Source: Syntrophomonadaceae bacterium
Lineage (GTDB): Bacteria > Bacillota > Dethiobacteria > DTU022
Assembly (NCBI GenBank): GCA_003553305.1
Contig: PWEB01000148.1
Location: 1 to 5,035, forward strand
DNA length: 5,035 nucleotides
Direction: 5' to 3'
Below, one piece after another: positions 1 through 5,035 of the stretch. Below the pieces are notes generated by a model. The model made no database searches, was not told the DNA's origin, and was given only the letters and a program-made list of their open reading frames with translations. A program made the translations under genes and the position numbers. How positions within the stretch are numbered: the first letter of the stretch is position 1; every line of letters starts with the position of its first letter.

Positions 1-22
1 AATAGCAGTAAGGGAGGCGCTT

Positions 23-1639
23 ATGACTAAGTATATCTTTGTTACGGGTGGAGTGGTTTCTTCTATAGGGAAAGGAATTACAGCTGCCTCTCTGGGTTGC
101 TTGCTCAAAAAAAGAGGATTAAAGTTAACAATCCAAAAGTTTGATCCTTACATAAATTATGACCCGGGCACAATGAGCCCTTACCAGCACGGCGAAGTGT
201 TTGTCACCGAGGACGGGGCAGAAACTGATCTGGACCTGGGGCACTATGAACGTTTTATCGATGAACCTTTGACCAGGGATAATAATGTTACTGCGGGCAA
301 GGTTTACTGGTCGGTTATTCAGGGGGAAATAGATGGGATCTACCAGGGCAATACAGTCCAGGTCATCCCTCATATTACAGATGAAATAAAGAAATGTATT
401 ACCAAGCTAGATCACGATCGCGATCTGGACCTGGTGATCACTGAAATTGGCGGTACAGTCGGTGATATCGAAAGCCTGCCCTTTCTGGAGGCAATCCGGC
501 AACTACGTTATGATTTAAGCTGGGATAATGTTTTGTTTATTCATGTCACCCTGGTCCCTTATCTGCCTATGTCCAGCGAACTAAAAACCAAACCTACTCA
601 GCATAGCGTTAAAGAATTGCGCAGTATTGGTATTCAGCCTGATATTATCGTATGCCGGACCGAGCAGAAACTACCAGAGGATTTGAAAAAAAAGATCGCT
701 CTTTTCTGTAATATCCGTCCCGATGAAGTTGTGGAGAATCTCGACACAAAAACTGTTTATGAAGTCCCGTTATTATTGCAAAATCAGGGACTGGATAAAA
801 TGGTTCTGGAAAAGCTCAACCTGAACAGTAAGCCTGTTGATATGCAGGAATGGCAGGATCTTGTAACCAAGGAAACCACTTTAAAAGACGAAGTGACGGT
901 GGCACTGGTCGGTAAATATGTTACTTTGCCCGATGCATATATTAGCATCAAAGAAGCTCTTTTACATGCCGGCCTGGAGCATAATGTCAAAGTAAAAACT
1001 CTTCTTGTCCAGGCCGAGGATTTGGAGGCTGCTGAGACAAGGTGTCAACTGGATAATGTTGACGCTGTTTTAGTACCTGGAGGCTTTGGTGAACGTGGTA
1101 TAGAGGGTAAAATTGAAGCAGTTCGCAAAGCAAGGGAAGAAGAGATTCCTTTCTTCGGTCTTTGCCTTGGTATGCAGTGCGCAGTTATAGAGTTTGCGAG
1201 GAACGCAGCCGGTATTAAAGGTGCCCACAGCACTGAGTTTTGTGACGATACACCAGGCCCGGTTATTGATTATTTGCCTGGTCAGAAGGAAAACACCCGG
1301 CTTGGCGGGACTCTCCGATTAGGCGCTCATCCCTGTTCTATTAAAAGCGGCACTCTGGCTGAAAAGGCTTACGGCGACAAGCTGGTTATGGAAAGACACC
1401 GCCATCGCTATGAATTTAATAATGAATATAAGTCTGCCCTGGAGGAAGCCGGTATGGTTTTTAGCGGTATTAACGAAGAATCTGATCTGGTAGAGATGAT
1501 TGAATTGAAAAATCACCCCTGGTTCATCGCTGTTCAGTACCATCCGGAGTTTAAGTCCCGACCAACCCGCTCCCATCCTCTTTTCAGGGAATTTATAAAA
1601 GCAGCTATTAAACGTAAAGGCAGTCGGGATTTTCAATAA
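23..1639 (+). CDS. pyrG: CTP synthase (glutamine-hydrolysing)
   Basis: The cytosolic enzyme converts UTP to CTP using ATP and ammonia released from glutamine, the last step of de novo pyrimidine nucleotide synthesis. The 538-residue product has the usual family length and is complete. The N-terminal synthetase domain (about 1-265) opens with the P-loop-like TGGVVSSIGKG (8-18; Lys17) and continues with the conserved KFDPYINYDPGTMSP block and EDGAETDLDLG. The C-terminal class I glutamine amidotransferase domain (about 290-535) shows the oxyanion strand VPGGFGERG (351-359), the nucleophile Cys381 in GLCLGMQ, and the catalytic His507 and Glu509 in QYHPEF. The ATG is supported by GGGAGG at 12-17, five bases upstream. 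The upstream region is cut off, so the promoter and any leader control cannot be judged. The last 32 bases overlap the end of the convergent ANTAR gene, and no terminator is visible just downstream. Identification is essentially certain. Confidence 0.98.
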   Translation: MTKYIFVTGGVVSSIGKGITAASLGCLLKKRGLKLTIQKFDPYINYDPGTMSPYQHGEVFVTEDGAETDLDLGHYERFIDEPLTRDNNVTAGKVYWSVIQGEIDGIYQGNTVQVIPHITDEIKKCITKLDHDRDLDLVITEIGGTVGDIESLPFLEAIRQLRYDLSWDNVLFIHVTLVPYLPMSSELKTKPTQHSVKELRSIGIQPDIIVCRTEQKLPEDLKKKIALFCNIRPDEVVENLDTKTVYEVPLLLQNQGLDKMVLEKLNLNSKPVDMQEWQDLVTKETTLKDEVTVALVGKYVTLPDAYISIKEALLHAGLEHNVKVKTLLVQAEDLEAAETRCQLDNVDAVLVPGGFGERGIEGKIEAVRKAREEEIPFFGLCLGMQCAVIEFARNAAGIKGAHSTEFCDDTPGPVIDYLPGQKENTRLGGTLRLGAHPCSIKSGTLAEKAYGDKLVMERHRHRYEFNNEYKSALEEAGMVFSGINEESDLVEMIELKNHPWFIAVQYHPEFKSRPTRSHPLFREFIKAAIKRKGSRDFQ

Positions 1640-2174
1640 TCTGTTTTGACATTTCAGCTGCTGTAGTTCTGTTTTTCATGCTGGATTTTCTGAGCGCCTG
1701 GTAAGCTTCTTCTTCAGTTAGCTTATATTTTTTGGAAATTATGCCCTTCGCTTTTTCAATGTTTTTACGCTCACTCAGTTTTCTCTGCAGGTTATTAATC
1801 TCTTTTTGCAGCTTTTTTTTATGGGCGAATTCATTACAAACCACTTCCGCTACTGCTGTTAATACCGACGTTTCAACCGGCCACTTAAGCTGTACATAAA
1901 GGTCTAAATCTACACCGCTGGTGTTGATATATATTGCCGCTGCCAGACCGTCGTTTTCTATTATATCAGCTAACTGCTCAATATTTCCCGGGGGTAAGCT
2001 GGTATCAATCACGGCCAGCCAGGGCTGCACCGTACGCAGGGTTCGCAAATAATCGGGAATATTTTTTGCTTCACCGGAAGAATAAAAGCCCGCCTCGGCT
2101 AGCATCGACGCCAGCGTCCGCTTGAGAGCTGGTTTATTTGTCCCGATACAAAAATCGTAATTGTTGTTTGCCAT
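1608..2174 (-). CDS. ANTAR-domain antiterminator-type response regulator
   Basis: This 188-residue protein has a receiver-like N-terminal domain (about 6-112), a charged helical linker (about 115-136, probably coiled coil) and a C-terminal ANTAR domain (about 130-182). The ANTAR signature is RKNIEKAKGIISKKYKLTEEEAYQALRK in outline: IEKAKG (139-144), then EEEAY (154-158) and a final helix with AAEMSKQII. ANTAR proteins bind paired RNA hairpins in nascent leaders and prevent transcription termination. The receiver is degenerate: Asp57 (VIDTSLP) sits where the phosphoacceptor should be, but the acidic pair near the start is replaced by Thr12-Asn13 (IGTNKP), and the conserved Lys-Pro reads Trp98-Pro99. 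The start is an ATG with AAGGTGAT just upstream. The gene lies downstream of glnA on the same strand, 260 bases away and beyond a terminator, and the glnA leader carries a candidate ANTAR hairpin. It is therefore probably the glnA regulator, similar in role to clostridial NitR; that role is inferred. Its 3' end overlaps pyrG. Confidence 0.93.
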   Translation of the reverse strand: MANNNYDFCIGTNKPALKRTLASMLAEAGFYSSGEAKNIPDYLRTLRTVQPWLAVIDTSLPPGNIEQLADIIENDGLAAAIYINTSGVDLDLYVQLKWPVETSVLTAVAEVVCNEFAHKKKLQKEINNLQRKLSERKNIEKAKGIISKKYKLTEEEAYQALRKSSMKNRTTAAEMSKQIIENPDCLYV

Positions 2175-2270
2175 AAATCACCTTTTTAATTTGCAGGGAT
2201 GGTTTAGAGCATTTTGATCATAATAAGCTTTGCATGAAACATATTTTCCACTATTACTTACCCCTTTACT

Positions 2271-2276
2271 ATTATA
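2271..2276 (-). promoter_or_regulatory. Candidate -10 element of the ANTAR gene
   Basis: The minus strand reads TATAAT here, a perfect sigma-A -10 hexamer, about 97 bases upstream of the ANTAR start codon. No good -35 is present at 16-18 bases: the hexamer at 17 is GGTTTG, and a TTTGTA lies at a short spacing of 15. The promoter may be weak, activator-dependent, or a chance match in A/T-rich DNA. Confidence 0.4.
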
Positions 2277-2353
2277 CTATGGATTACAAATTACAAACCA
2301 TTAAATATATCCAGTTTGGGCTAATGGAAAGATTTTATTTTTAGTAGGACGGC

Positions 2354-2390
2354 AATAAGAAAACGGCAGCTAAAAATATAGCTGCCGTTT
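2354..2390 (-). terminator. Rho-independent terminator of glnA
   Basis: A perfect 12-bp inverted repeat (2361-2372 with 2379-2390) flanks a 6-base loop. Read on the minus strand, the 3' arm ends in GCCGTTT and runs into TCTTATT, giving a U-rich tail. It begins 44 bases after the glnA stop codon, as expected for a terminator closing the glnA transcript. It separates glnA from the ANTAR gene, so the latter needs its own promoter or read-through. Confidence 0.88.
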
Positions 2391-2434
2391 ATATACAGGC
2401 AATTGCCAAATTAAACTATAACTGAAACCGATTT

Positions 2435-3763
2435 TTAGAAGCGGGCCAGATATTGTTTAACTTCCCAGTCATGAACTTCAATTTTATAATCAAACCATTC
2501 TTTTAAACGGCCTTCCCTGAAAAGTCTGTAAATATGTTCCCCAAGTGCTTCCTGAACGATTGGATCTTCGTCCAGTGCCATAATCGCCTGGTGGAGATTT
2601 CCTGGAAGCTGTTCGATCTGGTAATTTTCTTTTTCTTCGTCAGTCATAGTGTAGATATTTAGGTTTACAGGATCGGGTGGAGTAGTCTTTTTGTGAATCC
2701 CATCCAGACCGGCGCGCAGCATAGTTGCAAATGCAAGATATGGGTTACAGGATGGATCGGGGTTTCGCAATTCCACCCGGGTTCCAATGCCCCGCCTTGC
2801 AGGGACTCTGACCAGGGGGCTCCGGTTACGGTGCGACCAGGCAATATAGACCGGGGCTTCATAACCGGGAACCAGTCTCTTATAAGAGTTGACCAGGGGA
2901 TTGGTTACAGCCGTGCTGCCTTTGGCATGATTAAGCAGCCCACCGATAAAATATAACATATCCTGACTCATTTCGTCCGGAGCATCGGGGTCATAAAAAA
3001 CATTGTTTCCATTTTTAAAAAAGGAAAGGTGGGTATGCATTCCGGAACCGTTAATTCCTGTAATAGGCTTGGGCATAAAGGTAGCATAAAGTCCGTGCCT
3101 TTGGGCTATGGTTCGCACTACAAACCGGAAAGTCGAAAGATCGTCTGCGGTGCGCAGCGCGTCGCTGTATTTAAAATCTATCTCATGCTGGCCGGGAGCT
3201 ACCTCGTGATGTGAGGCTTCAATTTCTAACCCCATTTGCTCTAAGCTTAAGACCATATCGCGACGGGCATTTTCACCTAAATCAGTCGGAGCGAGGTCAA
3301 AATAACCTCCCTGGTCGTGAGTATGCAAGGTCGGCGCCCCGTTTTCATCAGTATGGAACATAAAGAATTCTGCTTCCGGTCCGCAGTTCATGGTGTAACC
3401 TTCTTTGGCGGCCAAATCGATCATCCTTTTTAATTGGCTGCGAGGGCATCCAGCAAACGGTTCGCCTTCAGGAGTGTAGACATCACACATCAATCTTGCC
3501 ACACCACCTTCTTTGGGGCGAAAGGGAAAGATTGCGAATGAATCCAGGTCCGGGAGCAGGTACATATCAGATTCTTCAATACGCACAAAACCCTCAATGG
3601 ATGAACCATCAAACATTAACTCTCCATCCAAAGCCTTGGGTAGTTGATCCGATGTTATCGCCACATTTTTTAACTGGCCGGAGAGGTCAGTAAACTGGAG
3701 GCGGATAAATTTAACACCCGATTCTTTTGCCATGCCCAGAACTTCATCTTTGGTCATACTCAT
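2435..3763 (-). CDS. glnA: Type I glutamine synthetase (GSI-alpha type)
   Basis: The enzyme condenses glutamate and ammonia to glutamine using ATP, the main ammonium-assimilation step in the cytosol; GSI works as a dodecamer. From the chosen ATG the product is 442 residues, the short GSI-alpha length. Visible blocks are the beta-grasp N-terminal domain with FDGSSIEGFVRIEESDM (51-67), metal ligands Glu130 and Glu132 in GPEAEFF, Glu187 and Glu194 in HHEVAPGQHE, KPITGINGSGMHTH with His243, then NPLVNSYKRLVPGYEAP and the RNRSPLVRVP/RVELRNPDPSCNPY nucleotide and glutamate site. Arg61 matches the GSI-alpha arginine linked to glutamine feedback in Bacillus. The adenylylation tyrosine motif (NLYDLP) is absent, with NIYTMTDEE in its place, so covalent control is unlikely. 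An in-frame GTG lies three codons earlier, but it overlaps the Shine-Dalgarno sequence, so the ATG at 3763 is preferred. Expression is probably set by the leader attenuator upstream. Confidence 0.97.
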   Translation of the reverse strand: MSMTKDEVLGMAKESGVKFIRLQFTDLSGQLKNVAITSDQLPKALDGELMFDGSSIEGFVRIEESDMYLLPDLDSFAIFPFRPKEGGVARLMCDVYTPEGEPFAGCPRSQLKRMIDLAAKEGYTMNCGPEAEFFMFHTDENGAPTLHTHDQGGYFDLAPTDLGENARRDMVLSLEQMGLEIEASHHEVAPGQHEIDFKYSDALRTADDLSTFRFVVRTIAQRHGLYATFMPKPITGINGSGMHTHLSFFKNGNNVFYDPDAPDEMSQDMLYFIGGLLNHAKGSTAVTNPLVNSYKRLVPGYEAPVYIAWSHRNRSPLVRVPARRGIGTRVELRNPDPSCNPYLAFATMLRAGLDGIHKKTTPPDPVNLNIYTMTDEEKENYQIEQLPGNLHQAIMALDEDPIVQEALGEHIYRLFREGRLKEWFDYKIEVHDWEVKQYLARF

Positions 3764-3771
3764 TTTTACCA

Positions 3772-3777
3772 CTCCTT
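3772..3777 (-). promoter_or_regulatory. glnA: glnA ribosome binding site
   Basis: The minus strand reads AAGGAG, eight bases before the ATG at 3763. The in-frame GTG at 3770-3772 uses the last G of this site, so it cannot be served by it. This decides the start in favour of the ATG. A second in-frame ATG (3757) follows two codons later but is spaced less well. Confidence 0.88.
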
Positions 3778-3799
3778 AGTGTTTAGTATTGTCGCAAAT

Positions 3800-3843
3800 A
3801 AAAAACGCCCGCTGACAGCCTTCTGCAGGCTGTCTAAGCGGGC
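3800..3843 (-). terminator. Leader attenuator terminator upstream of glnA
   Basis: On the minus strand a 7-bp basal stem (GCCCGCT, 3837-3843, with AGCGGGC, 3807-3813), a 2-base bulge (TA) and a second 7-bp stem (GACAGCC, 3828-3834, with GGCTGTC, 3814-3820) enclose a 7-base loop. One base (G at 3806) then separates the stem from six consecutive T (3800-3805). This is a textbook intrinsic terminator, placed between the glnA promoter and the glnA start codon, so transcription should stop there unless the terminator is disarmed. Confidence 0.92.
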
Positions 3844-3853
3844 GCCTTTGCCC
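3840..3853 (-). promoter_or_regulatory. Candidate ANTAR-binding hexaloop hairpin (antiterminator)
   Basis: The transcript can form GGGC-AAAGGC-GCCC: four G-C pairs, plus a possible U-G below, closing a 6-base loop with A at position 1 and G at position 4. Those two loop bases are the conserved feature of ANTAR target hairpins. The 3' arm GCCC (3840-3843) is also the start of the terminator's 5' arm, so holding this hairpin closed would remove the base of the terminator. Unaided, the longer terminator stem should win, which implies that a bound protein is needed. Confidence 0.65.
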
Positions 3854-3870
3854 AATATTAATTGTTTTTT

Positions 3871-3899
3871 AGTATACACAGCGGTTTGTAATCTGTCAA
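3871..3899 (-). promoter_or_regulatory. glnA promoter (sigma-A type)
   Basis: The minus strand has a perfect -35 TTGACA (3894-3899), a 17-base spacer and TATACT (3871-3876), one mismatch from consensus. The transcript should start near 3863-3865. The 30-odd bases upstream are A/T-rich and could act as an UP element. A promoter this strong in front of a leader terminator fits control by attenuation rather than by initiation. Confidence 0.88.
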
Positions 3900-3939
3900 T
3901 AGTTTTATAAAATGTTTAAGTATTCAAAATTAACAAAAC

Positions 3940-3970
3940 CACCTCGGGCATATCTGACATTATGCTGGTG
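3940..3970. repeat. Imperfect inverted repeat between the divergent promoters
   Basis: CACC (3940-3943) pairs with GGTG (3967-3970) and GCATA (3948-3952) pairs with TATGC (3961-3965), around an 8-base centre. It ends four bases before the -35 of the molybdopterin-binding gene and lies upstream of both divergent promoters. It could be an operator for either gene, or chance symmetry; no known site consensus is recognised. Confidence 0.3.
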
Positions 3971-3974
3971 TAGC

Positions 3975-4003
3975 TTGACAAAAACAAGCGTAAATAGTAT
4001 TAT
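3975..4003 (+). promoter_or_regulatory. Promoter of the molybdopterin-binding protein gene
   Basis: A perfect TTGACA (3975-3980), a 17-base spacer and TATTAT (3998-4003, one mismatch from TATAAT) form a good sigma-A promoter. Transcription should begin near 4010, leaving a leader of about 44 bases before the GTG start. That is too short for a molybdenum-cofactor riboswitch. The promoter is divergent from the glnA promoter; the two -35 elements are about 75 bases apart. Confidence 0.82.
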
Positions 4004-4041
4004 TGTTGCGTTATATGAAGTTAAGTATAGCGGTATTTGCC

Positions 4042-4048
4042 GGAGGTG
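4042..4048 (+). promoter_or_regulatory. Ribosome binding site selecting the GTG start
   Basis: GGAGGTG matches the anti-Shine-Dalgarno sequence well. The GGAGG core ends seven bases before the GTG at 4054. An in-frame ATG at 4015 has no such site and would place this sequence inside the coding region, so the GTG is preferred. Confidence 0.85.
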
Positions 4049-4053
4049 GCTTA

Positions 4054-5035
4054 GTGAAAATATCATATGCCAGGACTAAAAATTCTGTAGGTAAAGTTTT
4101 ATCCCATGATGTAACCCGTATTGTCAAAGGTAAGCATAAAGGACCGGCTTTTAAAAAAGGGCATGTCATTCGAGAGCAGGATGTTCCTCAATTACTGGAC
4201 ATTGGTAAAGAACATATTTGCTTTTTGGATTTAGATGAAGACGAACTTCATGAAGACGTGGCAGGTCAGGCACTGGCCTCTGCAGCAGCTGGAGAAGGAT
4301 TTAAACTTAAAGGGCCCACTGAGGGAAGGGTAGACCTCGTTGCTGCCTGTGATGGTTTATTAAAGGTTGACGTATTGGGATTGCAGAAAATTAATGAGCT
4401 AAATAACGTGGTTATGGCCAGTTTACACACCAACAGTCCCGTAAAAAGCGGGGATACGGTTGCCGGGACGAGGGTAATACCGCTTGCAGTGAAAAGGCAA
4501 ACTATAGATAACGCTGAAGCAATTTGTCAAAAGTATTATCCTTTGTTTACCATCTATCCTTATTATTCCTGTAAGATGGGAGTGGTTATAACCGGCAGGG
4601 AGGTATATGATGGGCGTATTGAAGATGCTTTTGCGCCGGCCCTTAAAGAAAAGGCAGAAATGTACGGCCTTGCCGAACCGGAGGTCCATTATGCGCCTGA
4701 TGATGCTGAATTTATTGCTTCTAAAATAAAGTTACTTCTTGAAGAAAATCATGAACTGATTGTTTTAACTGGTGGGATGTCTGTCGATCCTGATGATGTT
4801 ACTCCGAAAGGAATTATGTTAAGCGGTGCAAATATTGAAAAGTACGGGGCCCCTGTCTTGCCCGGAGCAATGTTTCTTTTAGCATATCACGGAGCGGTTC
4901 CTGTCGTTGGAGTCCCGGCGTGCGGGATGTTTTTCAGGACGACCGTATTTGACCTGATTTTTCCGCGTTTGTTAGCCGGAGAAAAGATTAATGCTGCTGA
5001 TTTAGCCTCTCTTGGTCATGGTGGTTTCTGTCGTC
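4054..5035 (+). CDS. Molybdopterin-binding protein, MoeA/Mog-like (3' end cut)
   Basis: This open frame runs from a GTG start to the window edge without a stop, giving 327 residues. It carries a MoaB/Mog (MoCF) fold domain of the kind that binds molybdopterin in MogA, MoeA and gephyrin. The clearest motif is TGGMSVDPDDVTPKG at 239-253, where TGG and the acidic DPDD match the substrate-binding loop; GVVITGREVYDG near 178-189 is the first strand of the same domain, and the PGAMF and GVPAC turns follow it. The N-terminal part (VGKVLSHDV, then FKKGHVIREQDV) resembles a MoeA/SAF-like module. No signal peptide or membrane segment is seen, so it is probably cytosolic. The last visible residues, GHGGFCR (321-327), look like the start of a Cys-containing tail seen in clostridial members as I recall them. 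It probably serves molybdenum or tungsten cofactor assembly, but it is not a full-length canonical MoeA, and its exact reaction is unknown. Confidence 0.87.
   Translation, partial: MKISYARTKNSVGKVLSHDVTRIVKGKHKGPAFKKGHVIREQDVPQLLDIGKEHICFLDLDEDELHEDVAGQALASAAAGEGFKLKGPTEGRVDLVAACDGLLKVDVLGLQKINELNNVVMASLHTNSPVKSGDTVAGTRVIPLAVKRQTIDNAEAICQKYYPLFTIYPYYSCKMGVVITGREVYDGRIEDAFAPALKEKAEMYGLAEPEVHYAPDDAEFIASKIKLLLEENHELIVLTGGMSVDPDDVTPKGIMLSGANIEKYGAPVLPGAMFLLAYHGAVPVVGVPACGMFFRTTVFDLIFPRLLAGEKINAADLASLGHGGFCR

Larger units (their letters stand above)
2175..2434. other. Intergenic region between glnA and the ANTAR gene
   Basis: These 260 A/T-rich bases separate two co-oriented minus-strand genes. 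They contain the glnA terminator (2354-2390), a TATAAT-like -10 for the ANTAR gene (2271-2276) and a tandem TTTGTAAT element (2281-2299). I see no coding sequence, and no A1/G4 hexaloop hairpin in the presumed ANTAR-gene leader (about 2175-2264). Read-through from glnA could also supply ANTAR transcripts. Confidence 0.7.
3764..3865 (-). promoter_or_regulatory. glnA 5' leader with transcription attenuator
   Basis: This is the roughly 100-base untranslated leader predicted from the promoter at 3871-3899 to the glnA start. In transcript order it holds a short A/U-rich 5' end, a 4-bp G/C hairpin with loop AAAGGC (3840-3853), a strong intrinsic terminator (3800-3843), a short unstructured stretch and the AAGGAG site. 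The hairpin and terminator share 3840-3843 and exclude each other. Together with the ANTAR gene downstream of glnA this suggests protein-dependent antitermination. The exact 5' end is an estimate from the -10 position. Confidence 0.75.

Noticed and set aside
1640..1700. pyrG terminator just downstream of its stop
   Set aside because: No G/C-rich inverted repeat followed by a T-run is visible here; the sequence is ANTAR coding sequence in antisense.
2693..2956. Open frame on the + strand inside glnA (87 codons), and similar frames opposite pyrG and the molybdopterin-binding gene
   Set aside because: They lie wholly inside well-identified genes on the other strand and encode no recognisable domain.
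3764..3772. GTG start three codons upstream for glnA
   Set aside because: The GTG overlaps the AAGGAG ribosome binding site, whereas the ATG at 3763 is eight bases from it.
3764..3865. Glutamine riboswitch or T-box in the glnA leader
   Set aside because: The leader is too short for a T-box and shows no T-box sequence; the glutamine riboswitch is known mainly from cyanobacteria and phage and its core is not recognisable here.
3871..3935. GlnR/TnrA box (TGTNA-N7-TNACA) at the glnA promoter
   Set aside because: TGTNA half-sites occur, but only as direct repeats; I found no inverted pair with the 7-base spacing.
4004..4053. Molybdenum-cofactor riboswitch ahead of the molybdopterin-binding gene
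   Set aside because: The predicted leader is about 44 bases and lacks extensive pairing; the Moco motif needs well over 100 bases.

Overview
The window looks like core chromosome of a Gram-positive anaerobe in the Clostridia. A Peptococcaceae-type sulfate reducer or syntroph (Desulfotomaculum/Pelotomaculum relatives) is my best guess. The grounds are moderate GC with A/T-rich intergenic DNA, strong GGAGG-type ribosome binding sites, a short GSI-alpha-type glutamine synthetase, an ANTAR regulator beside glnA, and a clostridial-type molybdopterin-binding protein. The genus is inferred; no marker gene here fixes it. No mobile element, CRISPR array, rRNA or tRNA gene was seen.

Layout, left to right: pyrG (CTP synthase, complete, + strand, 23-1639). 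A 188-aa ANTAR-domain antiterminator-type regulator (- strand, 1608-2174) is convergent with pyrG and overlaps its 3' end by 32 bp. A gap (2175-2434) holds a -10-like element for the regulator gene and a strong terminator closing glnA. glnA (- strand, 2435-3763) follows. The intergenic region 3764-4053 carries the glnA leader, two divergent sigma-A-type promoters and a small imperfect palindrome. Last is a molybdopterin-binding (MoeA/Mog-like) protein on the + strand from 4054, cut by the window edge.

The main point of interest is a compact nitrogen-control module. The glnA leader contains an intrinsic terminator ahead of the coding region. Just upstream is a small hairpin with a hexaloop (AAAGGC) carrying A at position 1 and G at position 4, the signature of ANTAR-protein RNA targets. 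The two structures share four bases and cannot form together. The next gene downstream of glnA encodes an ANTAR protein. The simplest reading is that this protein binds the leader hairpin, blocks the terminator and switches glnA on, in the manner of clostridial NitR and other ANTAR antiterminators. Two details depart from the textbook form: the leader seems too short for the usual second hairpin, and the regulator's receiver domain has lost most of its phosphorylation pocket. glnA makes glutamine and pyrG consumes it as amide donor, so the cluster groups a glutamine producer, its probable regulator and a glutamine user.
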